Origin: Stenotrophomonas sp. 610A2
GTDB taxonomy: Bacteria > Pseudomonadota > Gammaproteobacteria > Xanthomonadales > Xanthomonadaceae
Reading direction: 5' to 3'
DNA: 64,000 bases
Assembly (NCBI RefSeq): GCF_030549615.1
Contig: NZ_CP130832.1
Span: 806,001-870,000, forward strand
Each line of letters opens with the position of its first letter. The stretch's first letter is position 1. Of the stretch, positions 8,930 through 18,086 are shown piece by piece. The notes below the pieces were generated by a model that saw only the letters and a program-made list of their open reading frames with translations, was not told the DNA's origin and made no database searches. The translations under genes and the position numbers were made by a program.

Positions 8930-11170
8930 ATGTCCCGTCGTTCGTCGTCGCGGTTGTCCGCGCGTGCCTTGTTGTCCCGCCATCCCCTTTCCGCTGCGCT
9001 GGCATTGAGCGCCTTGCTCGCCGGTCCGGCACTGGCCGAAGGCGCGGCACCGGCGACCGACATCGACACCGTGCACGTCACCGCCGAACAGATCGCCAAG
9101 CAGGCACTGGGCAGCTCGGTGATCACCTCTGTCGATCTGGAACGCCTGCCGCCGGCCAACGATCTGTCTGAAGTGATCCGGCGCATGCCCGGCATCAACC
9201 TGACCGGCAATACCGCATCCGGCTCCTACGGCAATTTCCGTCAGATCGACATCCGCGGCATGGGCCCGGAAAACACCTTGATCCTGATCGATGGTCGCCC
9301 GGTCAGTTCGCGTGATTCGGTACGCATGGGCCGCAGCGGCGAGCGCAACAGCCGCGGCGACAGCAACTGGGTGCCGGCCGAAGCGGTCGAGCGCATCGAA
9401 GTGCTGCGTGGTCCGGCCGCTGCACGTTACGGCTCGGGTGCTTCCGGTGGTGTGGTCAACATCATCACCAAGAAGCCGACCGGCGACCTGACCGGCTCGC
9501 TGACCTTGTACGGCAGCCAGGCCGAGCACAGTGACGAAGGCGACAGCGAGCGCGTCGGCTTCCAGTTGTCCGGTCCGTTGAGCGAACAGCTGTCGTTCCG
9601 CCTGTTCGGCAACGTCAACAAGACCGAGCCGGATGCCTTGTCGCTCAATGAGAAGTTCGCCACCGGCGTGACGCCGCCAGCCGGCCGCGAAGGTGTGCGC
9701 AACCGCGATATCAGCGGCCTGCTGCGCTATGACATCAACGACAACCATGTGCTGGAACTGGATGCCAGCGTCAGCCGCCAGGGCAATATCTACTCCGGCG
9801 AGCGCGGCGTCAGCAGTGACGGCTTCGAGCGCTTGAATGCGCTGTATGGCGCGGAAACCAATGTGATGCTGCGCCGCTCGTTCGGCCTGACCCATCGCGG
9901 CAGCTACGACTGGGGCACCTCACGCATCACCGCGGCCTATGACGACACCGACAATACCCGCTTGAATGAGGGCCTGGCCGGCGGCCCGGAAGGTTCGATC
10001 ACCGAAGGTGCGACCTTCTCCACCTCCGAGCTGACCTCCACCCGCGTCGACGGCGAGATCAATGTGCCGCTGAACTGGGGCGGCATCGAGCAGGTCGCAA
10101 CGCTGGGCTTCGAGTACCGCGACATGGAACTCAACGATCCCTACTCGGTGACCCAGACCTCCAGTAGCGGTGGCGGCATCCCAGGTTACGACGGCGTGCG
10201 CACCGGCAAGAGCGACCAGCAGTTCGCGGCGGTATTCGTCGAGGACAACCTGTACATCGGCGAGCGCTGGACGCTGACCCCCGGGTTGCGCTTCGATCAC
10301 CATTCGCAGTTCGGCAACAACCTCAGTCCCAGCCTCAATGTGCAGTTCAAGCTGGCCGAGGATTGGGCGATCAAGGGCGGCATCGCGCGTGCGTTCAAAG
10401 CGCCCAACCTCTATCAGGCCAACCCGGACTATCTCTATTACACGCGTGGCAATGGCTGCCCGGTGCTGAGCCCGAACCAAGGCTCTGGCTGCTACGTGAT
10501 GGGTAATGCCAACCTCGATCCGGAAACCAGCATCAACAAGGAAATCGGCATCGAGTGGGCGCCGGACAACGGCTGGCATGCCTCGGTTACCTATTTCCAC
10601 AACGACTACAAGGACAAGATCGTTGCCGGCCAGGACCGCATCGGCATCACCAATGACACCAAGGGTCAGGTGTTCCAGTGGACCAATGCGCCGGAGGCCA
10701 TCATCCGTGGCGTCGAAGGCAACGTGAAGGTGCCGCTGATCGGCGGTGGCGATGTGCTGTCGTGGAATACCAATGTCACCTGGATGATCGAGAATGTCGA
10801 CAAGACCACCGATCAGCCGCTGTCCATCATTCCCGAGTACACCGTAAACACCTTCCTGGATTGGCAGGTCAATGCGCAGTTGTCGTTCATGCTGACCGGC
10901 ACCTTCTACGGCAAGCAGGAATCGGCGACGCAGGCCAGCACCACCGGTGCGGCATTGCCGCCGGATACGCGCGCTGCCTATGACTTGTGGAGCCTGGGTG
11001 GGCAGTACCGGATCACGCCGAAGGTGCGCGTCGGTGGTGGTATCAACAACCTGTTCGACAAGCGTCTGTTCCGCGAAGGCACCACCAGCACCAGCGCCAC
11101 CGGTGCGGGTGCTGCCACTTACAACGAGCCCGGCCGCAGCTACTGGGTGAACCTGACCGTCGGCTTCTGA
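8930..11170 (+). CDS. FepA/PfeA-type TonB-dependent catecholate siderophore receptor
   Basis: 746 residues: a signal peptide ending in LLAGPALA, a plug domain and a 22-strand barrel ending in the C-terminal signature YWVNLTVGF. The plug is FepA-like: GNFRQIDIRGMGPENTLILID, RGPAAARYGSGASGGVVNI and the charged loop SGERNSRGDSNWVP. FepA-class proteins import ferric enterobactin and similar catecholates through the outer membrane with TonB energy. ATG 8930 is the first start giving a normal signal peptide. The Fur-box-like site upstream and the downstream exported esterase support a siderophore role. The exact ligand is not established. Confidence 0.9.
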   Translation: MSRRSSSRLSARALLSRHPLSAALALSALLAGPALAEGAAPATDIDTVHVTAEQIAKQALGSSVITSVDLERLPPANDLSEVIRRMPGINLTGNTASGSYGNFRQIDIRGMGPENTLILIDGRPVSSRDSVRMGRSGERNSRGDSNWVPAEAVERIEVLRGPAAARYGSGASGGVVNIITKKPTGDLTGSLTLYGSQAEHSDEGDSERVGFQLSGPLSEQLSFRLFGNVNKTEPDALSLNEKFATGVTPPAGREGVRNRDISGLLRYDINDNHVLELDASVSRQGNIYSGERGVSSDGFERLNALYGAETNVMLRRSFGLTHRGSYDWGTSRITAAYDDTDNTRLNEGLAGGPEGSITEGATFSTSELTSTRVDGEINVPLNWGGIEQVATLGFEYRDMELNDPYSVTQTSSSGGGIPGYDGVRTGKSDQQFAAVFVEDNLYIGERWTLTPGLRFDHHSQFGNNLSPSLNVQFKLAEDWAIKGGIARAFKAPNLYQANPDYLYYTRGNGCPVLSPNQGSGCYVMGNANLDPETSINKEIGIEWAPDNGWHASVTYFHNDYKDKIVAGQDRIGITNDTKGQVFQWTNAPEAIIRGVEGNVKVPLIGGGDVLSWNTNVTWMIENVDKTTDQPLSIIPEYTVNTFLDWQVNAQLSFMLTGTFYGKQESATQASTTGAALPPDTRAAYDLWSLGGQYRITPKVRVGGGINNLFDKRLFREGTTSTSATGAGAATYNEPGRSYWVNLTVGF

Positions 11171-11183
11171 TCCAGGCATAGCG

Positions 11184-12167
11184 ATGACAACTCACATGCG
11201 TATCCGCTTTCACTCACTGCTCGCCCTGGCCTCGCTGGTGTTGCTCGGCGTAGTCGCGCCGATGGCAGTGGCCCAGCAACGCAACCCTGCGCAGCTGATG
11301 GGCCAGACCGTTGCCGACACCGGCTCGGCGCACTACCGCTTTGAACGCTTCGTGGTACGCAGTGATGATGGCCAGCGCACCTGGCGGGTCAACCTCGGCA
11401 TCCCTGCCGGTAAGGCACCGACGGCGGGTTTCCCGGCGCTGTGGATGCTGGATGGCAATGGCGCGTTGATGGAATTCGACGCGCCGCTGCTGGAGGAACT
11501 GGCGCAGAAGCAGCCAACGGTGCTGGTGTTTGTCGGCTACGACAACCAGCAGCGCATCGATTCGCCCGCCCGTACCCGCGATTACACGCCGATTGCCGAC
11601 CAGCCCGAAGACGGCGGCGCGGCGGTAGGCGGTGGCGCCGATGCGTTCCTGGAAGTGATCGAGCGGCGCATCCGTCCGCAGCTGGCACAGCACGTGGCAA
11701 CCGATGCCAACAAGCAGGCACTGTGGGGCCATTCGCTGGGCGGGTTGTTCGTGCTGCACACGCTGTACACGCGCAGCGGCGCATTCCAGACCTATGTGCC
11801 GGCCAGCCCGTCGTTGTGGTGGCAGCAGGGCGCGATGCTGGGTGCTCCCGAGCGCCAGTTCATCGGTAACAACGCCGGTCATCCGGCACGGGTGCTGTTG
11901 ATGCTTGGTGGCGGTGAGCGTGAGCGCGATACCAGCAACCGTGACATGAGCAATCCACGGGTGCTGGCACACTTGAAGCGCGTCTCCGGCGCACCGTCCG
12001 ATGCCGCCGAGCAATTGTCTGCGCGCCTGCGGCAGGTGCCGGGACTGGATGTCGAGTACCACCAGTTCGATGGCCTCGGCCATGGCCCGATGTTCCGCGC
12101 CTCGTTGATGCGCGCGCTGCATGAAATCACCGGCGTGCGTGATCGCAGCGCGGAGCCGCGCTCCTGA
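11184..12167 (+). CDS. exported IroE/PfeE-type siderophore esterase
   Basis: 327 residues, starting 13 bases after the receptor. It has an N-terminal signal peptide (SLLALASLVLLGVVAPMAVA) and an alpha/beta hydrolase domain of the Fes/IroE esterase family. The nucleophile elbow is WGHSLGGLFVLH, the helical region is PASPSLWW, and a late histidine lies in FDGLGHGPMF. Periplasmic relatives (E. coli IroE, Pseudomonas PfeE) hydrolyse the trilactone of ferric enterobactin-type siderophores to release iron. ATG 11184 and the in-frame ATG at 11196 are both possible. The partner receptor next to it makes this role likely but unproven. Confidence 0.85.
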   Translation: MTTHMRIRFHSLLALASLVLLGVVAPMAVAQQRNPAQLMGQTVADTGSAHYRFERFVVRSDDGQRTWRVNLGIPAGKAPTAGFPALWMLDGNGALMEFDAPLLEELAQKQPTVLVFVGYDNQQRIDSPARTRDYTPIADQPEDGGAAVGGGADAFLEVIERRIRPQLAQHVATDANKQALWGHSLGGLFVLHTLYTRSGAFQTYVPASPSLWWQQGAMLGAPERQFIGNNAGHPARVLLMLGGGERERDTSNRDMSNPRVLAHLKRVSGAPSDAAEQLSARLRQVPGLDVEYHQFDGLGHGPMFRASLMRALHEITGVRDRSAEPRS

Positions 12168-12283
12168 TATGACTTCCAAGTCCGGGCCGACGGCCCGGCA
12201 CTCCATTACCCAGGCAGCGTCACCGCCCAGGCAGAAACCCACGATGCGCGCGACGTCGCGCAGCACCCAAGAGGTAATGCCCG

Positions 12284-13684
12284 ATGGCAAACGTTCGTTC
12301 TATTACTGCTTCCACCACCGCCCGCGCGGCGCGTCCGCATCTGCTCGGGCTGGCGTTGTTGCTGGCCACCGGCGCTGCCGGCGCCCAGGTATTCGCCCAG
12401 CCGGATACCGCATTCAACGGCAGCGTGCGCGCTACCGCACCGGTGGTGTTGCCGGGCAGCGAAACCGGTATTGAAGGCAACGGTTTCACCCCGGGCCAGA
12501 AGGTGACCTTGCTGCGCGGTGAGACCGTGCTCAACGCACAGCCTTATGTCGCCAATGGCGAAGGCAAGTTCAGCGGCACGCTGGCTATCCCGGCCGATGC
12601 CGTCGCCGGCCCGCAGCCGATCGTGGTGCGTGCAGCTGCGCCGGACGCCGCAGCGGTGTTCTCGCTGAAGGTTTCGCGCGAAGTGCCGCTGTCCGGCCAG
12701 GAGCGCATCCAGGCCGCCAGCAACCGTCTGGTGCAGGGCTTGTACCAGGTCGCCTACAGCCCGGCCAGCAAGGCCGCATTCGTGACCAGCGCCGTCGGCC
12801 GCCCGCCGGTGAAGCAGTCCGAGCTGCTCAAGGTGGACCCGGAATCGCTGCAGATCATCGCCCGTGTATCGCCGCAGGCAGCACCAGGCAATGACGGCAA
12901 CCTGTTCGCCGTGTACGGCGTGGGCGTGGACGACGCCAACGGCAATGTGTGGGTGACCAATACCCGCCAGGACACGGTGGCGGTCTACCGCCAGTCCGAC
13001 CTGTCGCTGGTCAAGCAGTACCCGGTCGGCGCGGTGTCGCATGCGCGTGACGTGGTGGTCGATGCCCAGCGCAACCGCGCCTATGTCTCGGCCACCGGTG
13101 CCGACTACATCAGCGTGTTCGACACCCGCACGCTGCAGCAGCTGGACAACATCACCATCGCCTCCGGCAAGCGCGGCGAGACCTTCACTCCGGGCAGCCT
13201 GGACATCGATACGGCTACCGGCAAGGTCTATACCGTCAGTCTGGCCGCCGCCGAGGCGGCGATCATCGACGGTGCCAGCGGCAAGGTGGAGAAGGTGTTC
13301 CCGCTGGCCGGCGCGCGTGATGCGATCGGCGTTGCTTGGAACCCGGTGGCCAAGCGCCTGCTGGTGGTATCGCAGGGCAGCGACAACCTGCTGATCGTCG
13401 ACCCGGCCACGGCCAAGGTCGAGCACGATGTCTACGTCGGCGCCGGTTCCTTGAACGTGTCCTACAGCCCGAGCACGCGCCTGGCCTATGTCAGCAACCG
13501 CGCTGCCGGCACCGTCACGGTGGTTGATGAAGGCGGCAAGATCGTTGCCAACCTCGACGGCGGCACCTACCCAAACCACGTCAGCAAGGGCCCGGATGCG
13601 GTGATGTTCGCGATCAACAAGTCCAAGGGCGCCGATGACGCCAAGGGCGATCGCATCACCCGCCTGCTGCCTGTGCAGCGCTGA
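12284..13684 (+). CDS. YncE-like exported beta-propeller protein
   Basis: 466 residues. A signal peptide (LLGLALLLATGAAGAQ) is followed by a small Ig-like domain (about 45-130: PVVLPGSETGIEGNGFTPGQ). Then comes a seven-bladed propeller with repeating YVTN-like strands (GVDDANGNVWVTNTRQDTVAV, NRAYVSATGADYISVFD, KRLLVVSQGSDNLLIVD). E. coli YncE is a periplasmic propeller under Fur control and binds DNA in vitro, though its physiological role is unclear. Its place inside a siderophore cluster agrees with iron regulation. It begins 116 bases after the esterase. It could scaffold or bind the siderophore product; this is inference. Confidence 0.82.
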   Translation: MANVRSITASTTARAARPHLLGLALLLATGAAGAQVFAQPDTAFNGSVRATAPVVLPGSETGIEGNGFTPGQKVTLLRGETVLNAQPYVANGEGKFSGTLAIPADAVAGPQPIVVRAAAPDAAAVFSLKVSREVPLSGQERIQAASNRLVQGLYQVAYSPASKAAFVTSAVGRPPVKQSELLKVDPESLQIIARVSPQAAPGNDGNLFAVYGVGVDDANGNVWVTNTRQDTVAVYRQSDLSLVKQYPVGAVSHARDVVVDAQRNRAYVSATGADYISVFDTRTLQQLDNITIASGKRGETFTPGSLDIDTATGKVYTVSLAAAEAAIIDGASGKVEKVFPLAGARDAIGVAWNPVAKRLLVVSQGSDNLLIVDPATAKVEHDVYVGAGSLNVSYSPSTRLAYVSNRAAGTVTVVDEGGKIVANLDGGTYPNHVSKGPDAVMFAINKSKGADDAKGDRITRLLPVQR

Positions 13685-13724
13685 GTGATCCGCCGCGCCC
13701 TGTGCGCGGCAAGGCGATAAACGC

Positions 13725-13754
13725 GCGGGAGATGCCGGCAACGGCATCTCCCGC
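13725..13754 (+). terminator. strong hairpin between the YncE-like gene and hmuT
   Basis: GCGGGAGATGCCG (13725-13737) pairs exactly with CGGCATCTCCCGC (13742-13754) around a four-base loop. No T-tract follows, so it is not a standard terminator. It could partly block transcription or protect the mRNA end between the two halves of the cluster. Confidence 0.55.
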
Positions 13755-13823
13755 ACTGCCATCAAAATCTGGCTGGCACGCAGCTCCGATGCGTCGGCCA
13801 ATCTGGTAACCGAGGAAATGTTG

Positions 13824-14876
13824 ATGAAAGCCACCACCCTTGTTCCGACCAGCCTCGGCCTGCTGCTGGCCGTGCTGATTACCGGCTGTGATCGCAGCCC
13901 GGCACCACCGCCGGCCGCAGTCGAAGCCCCTGCAGTTGCAGCGCCTGCTACCGATGCCGCTGATGCGAGCGTATTGCCGGCGGGTTGGAAGCGCGTGGCC
14001 GGGCAGGACGTGCCGCAGGTGGCTGCAGCAGCGCCGCAGCTACCGGCCAAGCTGCGCTCGGACGATGGCGTGGAGGTCGAAGTGACCGACATCAGTCGCA
14101 TCGTCGCAGGGGGCGATGATGTGATCGCGGTGATCGAAGCGCTGGGTCTGGGCGGCAAGGTCTATGCCGCGCCGGAGCGCTCGGCAACGGTCGCAGGCAA
14201 GGCGGCCCCCAAGCACTTCCTGTTCAACCGCACCACCGGTGTGGAAGGCGTGCTGAGCCTGGACGGAACCCTGTTCCTCGGCAACAGCCTGCGCCGCCAT
14301 TCGGTGCTGGCCGAACGCCTGCGCGCGACCGGCCATGCCGCGGTGGTGATCGATGACCTGCAGCCGCCGGCGGACAAGGTGCGCAAGGTGGCTGCTGCGC
14401 TTGGTCTGTCTGCACAGGGCGAGGAGTTGGCTGGCAAGGTGCAGGCACAGCTCGATCAGGCCGCAGCCATTGCCAAGGACAATGCGAAGCGCCCGCGGGT
14501 GATCGCGTTGTCGGCGAGCGGCGCCGGTGGTCTGCCGACCGTGGCCGGTGCCGACAGCGCCGCCAACCAACTGATCACCATCGCTGGTGGCATCAACATC
14601 GGCGAAGAAGCGGGCGTGGCCAACTACTCCCAACTCAGCAACGAGGGCGTTGTTGCGGCAGCGCCAGACGTGATCCTGGTAACGGAGAACGACCTGCATC
14701 TGTTCGGCGGTGAAGCCGGCCTGTGGAAGGCCTATCCAACCCTGAAGCACACGCCGGCCGGTGCGTCCAACCGTGTCTGGGTGATGCCTGATGTCGAACT
14801 GAAATCCACCAGCGTGGGTTCTGGTGCCGGTGCACTGGCCTTGGCGCAGGCGCTGGCGGAGTTGTCGCGCGGATGA
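13824..14876 (+). CDS. hmuT: HmuT-type haem/siderophore ABC transporter substrate-binding lipoprotein
   Basis: 350 residues. A lipoprotein signal ends in LLLAVLITGC followed by Asp at +2, which in E. coli keeps lipoproteins in the inner membrane, suiting a transporter partner. An Ala/Pro linker is followed by a class III substrate-binding fold with paired Rossmann lobes (DISRIVAGGDDVIAVIEALGL; ANYSQLSNEGVVAAAPDVILV). This pattern is seen in HmuT and BtuF relatives. ATG 13824 is eight bases from GAGG; ATG 13818 is too close. The ATGA overlap with the permease shows one operon. Haem is the family's usual substrate, but the cluster makes a siderophore or its breakdown product possible. Confidence 0.82.
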   Translation: MKATTLVPTSLGLLLAVLITGCDRSPAPPPAAVEAPAVAAPATDAADASVLPAGWKRVAGQDVPQVAAAAPQLPAKLRSDDGVEVEVTDISRIVAGGDDVIAVIEALGLGGKVYAAPERSATVAGKAAPKHFLFNRTTGVEGVLSLDGTLFLGNSLRRHSVLAERLRATGHAAVVIDDLQPPADKVRKVAAALGLSAQGEELAGKVQAQLDQAAAIAKDNAKRPRVIALSASGAGGLPTVAGADSAANQLITIAGGINIGEEAGVANYSQLSNEGVVAAAPDVILVTENDLHLFGGEAGLWKAYPTLKHTPAGASNRVWVMPDVELKSTSVGSGAGALALAQALAELSRG

Positions 14877-15913
14877 TGTCGGCGCAGGTCCGGCGGCCGA
14901 ACGGCGCGCTGTTGCTATGTCTGTTGCTGGCGGTGCTGCTGGGGGCGGTGCTGTTGTCGTTCGGCACCGGCCCGCTGAAGCTGCCTGCGGCCGACGTGCT
15001 GCGGGCGATGGCGGCGCAGTTCGGCTTGGCGGATCCGCAGTCGATCAGTGCCCGCGACATGGGCGTGGTCTGGCAGCTGCGCATTCCACGCGCGCTGTTG
15101 GGCGCATTGGTTGGTGCGTCGCTGGCGATGGCCGGCGTTGCACTGCAAGGTCTGTTTGGCAACCCGCTTGCTGATCCCGGCATCGTCGGCGTCAGCCAGG
15201 GCGCGGCGTTGGGGGCGGTGGCGGCCATCGTGCTCGGCGCGGGTGCATTCGCTGTGTGGTTGATTCCACTGGCGGCATTCGCGGGTGGTGCTGGCGCGAC
15301 GACCTTGATCTATCTGCTGGCGCGGCCGGGGCGCGGTGAAGGCACCGCGACCCTGCTGCTGGTCGGTATCGCGATTGGTGCGGGCTGCTCGGCGGCGGTC
15401 GGCTTCCTGACCTACATCGCCAGCGAGAGTGAACTGCAGTCGCTGGTGTTCTGGCAGATGGGCTCCTTGGCGCAAGCCAGTTGGAGCGACGTGGCCGCGG
15501 TCACGCCGGTATTCGTGATCGGCCTGCTGGCACTGCTGCGGCTGGCCACGCCCTTGGACATGCTTGCGCTCGGTGAGCGCCAGGCACGCCATATCGGCCT
15601 GGATGTCGCGCGCACGCGACTGTTGCTGGTCGCTTTCAGTGCGTTGCTGGTTGGTGCAGCGGTGGCATTTGCGGGCAGCGTCAGTTTCGTCGGTCTGGTG
15701 GTGCCGCATCTGGTGCGGATGCTGGTTGGCCCCGGGCATCGTTGGCTGTTGCCTTTGTCGGGCGTGGTCGGTGCGTTGTTGATCGTGGTGGCCGATACCG
15801 CCGCACGCACATTGGATCCGCCTTCGGAAATACCGCTCGGCTTGTTCTCCGCTGCCTTGGGCGCGCCGTTCTTCCTGTGGCTGGTGCTGCGCAAGCGCGG
15901 GGGTAGGGCATGA
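14873..15913 (+). CDS. hmuU: FecCD-family ABC transporter permease (HmuU-type)
   Basis: 346 residues with about ten hydrophobic segments, an inner-membrane permease of the FecCD/BtuC family. Signature segments include WQLRIPRALLGALVGASLAM, GNPLADPGIVGVSQGAALG near the ATPase contact, and GSVSFVGLVVPHLVRMLVGP. Start overlaps the hmuT stop (ATGA) and its stop overlaps the hmuV start in the same way, so the three are translationally coupled. It likely forms a homodimer with HmuV dimers to import haem or an iron chelate. Confidence 0.9.
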   Translation: MMSAQVRRPNGALLLCLLLAVLLGAVLLSFGTGPLKLPAADVLRAMAAQFGLADPQSISARDMGVVWQLRIPRALLGALVGASLAMAGVALQGLFGNPLADPGIVGVSQGAALGAVAAIVLGAGAFAVWLIPLAAFAGGAGATTLIYLLARPGRGEGTATLLLVGIAIGAGCSAAVGFLTYIASESELQSLVFWQMGSLAQASWSDVAAVTPVFVIGLLALLRLATPLDMLALGERQARHIGLDVARTRLLLVAFSALLVGAAVAFAGSVSFVGLVVPHLVRMLVGPGHRWLLPLSGVVGALLIVVADTAARTLDPPSEIPLGLFSAALGAPFFLWLVLRKRGGRA

Positions 15914-16680
15914 GCGCGCCCTTGCTGGAATTGCGTGGGGTCAGCGTGCTGCGTGGCAGTCGCCAGGTGTTGGCGGGTGTTGATCTGGCGTTACAGGCGG
16001 GCACGCTGACCGCCCTGGTTGGTCCCAATGGTGCAGGCAAGTCGACCTTGTTGGCCCTGCTTGCCGGTGATGCCGAGCCGGATGCCGGGCAGGCATTGCT
16101 GCAAGGTCGTGCACTAGCCGACTGGCCGGTGCGTGAGCTTGCCCTGCAGCGGGCGGTGATGGCGCAGGATCATGCTGTGCACTTTGCCTTCAGCGTGCGC
16201 GAAGTGGTGGCGATGGGGCGCCTGCCGCATCCACCGCAACCACGGCAGGATGCGGAGATCGTAGAAGCTGCGTTACTTGAGGTGGATGTTGCCGGCCTCG
16301 CCGGTCGCGATGTGCAGACACTGTCCGGTGGTGAGGCAGCACGCACCTCGCTTGCCCGTGCCTTGGCGCAGCAGACGCCGGTGCTGCTGCTGGATGAGCC
16401 AACCGCCGCGCTCGATCTTCGCCATCAGGAGCGCACTCTGCGCAGTGCCCGCGAGCTCGCAGCGCAGGGCCGTTGCGTGGTGGTGGTATTGCACGACCTC
16501 AACCTGGCATCGGCCTATGCCGACCGCATCGTGATGCTGTGCGATGGACGCATTGCCGCTGATGGTTCACCGCGTGAGGTGCTGACCAGCGACACCATCG
16601 GCAAGGTCTACGGCCAGCCGGTGCAGGTGATCGAGCATCCCACGCGCTGCGTACCGCTGGTTGTTGCCTGCGACGACTGA
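15910..16680 (+). CDS. hmuV: HmuV-type haem/iron-chelate ABC transporter ATPase
   Basis: 256 residues. Cytosolic ATPase with Walker A GPNGAGKST, Q-loop MAQDHAVHF, signature LSGGEAART, Walker B VLLLDEPTAALDL and switch His in VVVLHDLNLA. The segment FAFSVREVVAMGR is typical of the HmuV/FecE group. It is the last gene of the coupled hmuTUV set. No terminator hairpin was seen in the 66 bases to the convergent regulator gene. Confidence 0.92.
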   Translation: MSAPLLELRGVSVLRGSRQVLAGVDLALQAGTLTALVGPNGAGKSTLLALLAGDAEPDAGQALLQGRALADWPVRELALQRAVMAQDHAVHFAFSVREVVAMGRLPHPPQPRQDAEIVEAALLEVDVAGLAGRDVQTLSGGEAARTSLARALAQQTPVLLLDEPTAALDLRHQERTLRSARELAAQGRCVVVVLHDLNLASAYADRIVMLCDGRIAADGSPREVLTSDTIGKVYGQPVQVIEHPTRCVPLVVACDD

Positions 16681-16746
16681 GTATCCGGCGGTGCGTGGGC
16701 GAAGTCGTGCTGTTTGCACACATCGCTTTGCGTATTGGCGGAATGA

Positions 16747-17457
16747 CTACTTCGGCGCTGCCGCCAGCGCCCGATAGTCGCGCGGCGTCATGCCCACGGT
16801 GTGCTTGAACTGTCGCGCAAATGCACTCTGGTCGGAGAATCCGCAGGCCTGGCCAACACTGGCGATGCTGGTGTCGGTGAACAGCATGCGGGTGGCGGCC
16901 TCGATGCGGAACTTGGTCAATAACTGCTGTGGCGTCAGCTGGAATACCTTCTTGAACAAGCGTTCCAGCTGCGCGACCGAGACGCCACTCTTGCCGGCGA
17001 GCGTGCGCACGCGCAGCGGCTCGTGGAAATGCGCTTGCATGTATTCCACTGCAGCGTGCAGACGCTGGAAGGAAGAGTCCTCGCGATCCGGTTGGCCGAG
17101 ATCACGTGAGATGCCGATCAAACCGACGATGCGGTTGTCTTCCACCAGCGGCTGCTTGAGGGTGAGGCACCAGCCCGGGCTGCGGTTTGCATAGAGCTGC
17201 AGCTCAAGCATGTCTTCGATCACTTCACCGGTCAGCACGCGACGGTCCTGCAGGATGTAGCGCGCGGCCAGGTGTGCAGGATAAAGCTGCAATACGCTCC
17301 TGCCGACGATCTCCTCGCGGCTCTTCTTCGCCAGCCGCTGCATCAAGGTCTGGTTGACGTGTGTATACCGGCATTCGGTGTCCTTGATGAAGAACACCAC
17401 GTCGGGAAGTGGATCAAACATGCGCACCAATACCTGCGGTGACAGGGTGACGGCCAT
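16747..17457 (-). CDS. PAS-domain AraC-family transcriptional regulator
   Basis: 236 residues from ATG 17457; an in-frame GTG at 17484 would add nine residues. A PAS domain fills about 1-120 (VRMFDPLPDVVFFIKDTECR, VGRSVLQLYP, GLIGISRDLGQ), and an AraC double helix-turn-helix follows (about 135-236: VRTLAGKSGVSVAQLERLFKK, IASVGQACGFSDQSAFARQF, GMTPRDYR). The PAS domain probably senses a small molecule or redox state; the ligand is unknown. It is divergent from the large TonB receptor at 18087 across a 629-base gap, the usual layout for a local activator of a receptor gene. It is convergent with hmuV. Confidence 0.88.
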   Translation of the reverse strand: MAVTLSPQVLVRMFDPLPDVVFFIKDTECRYTHVNQTLMQRLAKKSREEIVGRSVLQLYPAHLAARYILQDRRVLTGEVIEDMLELQLYANRSPGWCLTLKQPLVEDNRIVGLIGISRDLGQPDREDSSFQRLHAAVEYMQAHFHEPLRVRTLAGKSGVSVAQLERLFKKVFQLTPQQLLTKFRIEAATRMLFTDTSIASVGQACGFSDQSAFARQFKHTVGMTPRDYRALAAAPK

Positions 17458-18086
17458 GGCAGTGCTCTCCGTTGCAGAGCGCACACCCTGCCATTCCAGC
17501 GGCCGTCTCTCAAGCGCAATAAGTATGCTGAAATCCGCATCGTGCAGGCCAAGATACGCCTAGCGCGCGGCATCGGCTGCAGTGGAATATTGAGCTCGAA
17601 ATGTACGGTCATGACGTGCTTTCGTTTCTGCAGATGCCTTTAAATCAGTTGGTTGCAGTTGTTACAGGTTGTTCTGTTTTTTTCGGCCTTGCACGTTGAT
17701 CAGCGTGCGGGCATGCGCCGAGGCCGGTCAGGGGGCTGGTATTAGGCGGATCTCAAAACATATGCCGGTTGTGCCAAGGTAGCGCGCGGTCGCCAGAAGC
17801 GACGTGTGCGGTGGCTGGCCTGGTGTTGGCTTTCGTGTGCTTGTTCGCCTTTGGTGCGTGCTCGTTGGGCGCCGTCGGAATCGTGACTACTCCATCTGCT
17901 GTCGACCGTTGCGCTTGCCCGCGCCGAGGTCGGTCGGCGTGTGCGCGGGAGATTCCGGAGGTTTCGCGGCAGCAACGCCGCCGTTGCAGTGGTGCATGCC
18001 GGCAGCCATTGGCTGGGCGGTGCAGCAGCCACTTCGTGGTTGCTTGCTCAATTTTCGTTTCGCATTTCATATTCAAGGGGAAGTAG
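17458..18086. promoter_or_regulatory. 629-base divergent control region
   Basis: Shared upstream region of the PAS-AraC gene (left) and the 994-residue TonB receptor (right). A hairpin GCACGTTGATCAGCGTGC lies at 17691-17708, just after a T-rich stretch at 17674-17683. An open frame of 105 codons ending at 18086 is not convincing as a gene: it is Cys/Arg-rich and has no ribosome site. No Fur-like or other operator was recognised. Confidence 0.45.

Noticed and set aside
12206..14158. 650-codon minus-strand frame across the YncE-like and hmuT genes
   Set aside because: It crosses a gene boundary and a hairpin and shows no recognisable domain.
13824..16680. HmuTUV set as a B12 (BtuFCD) transporter linked to the nearby cob genes
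   Set aside because: It is coupled to the siderophore cluster, not to btuB, has no riboswitch, and the ATPase resembles HmuV/FecE; not fully excluded.
17769..18086. 105-codon frame just before the large TonB receptor
   Set aside because: Cys/Arg-rich, no ribosome site, ends directly at the receptor ribosome site; better read as leader DNA.
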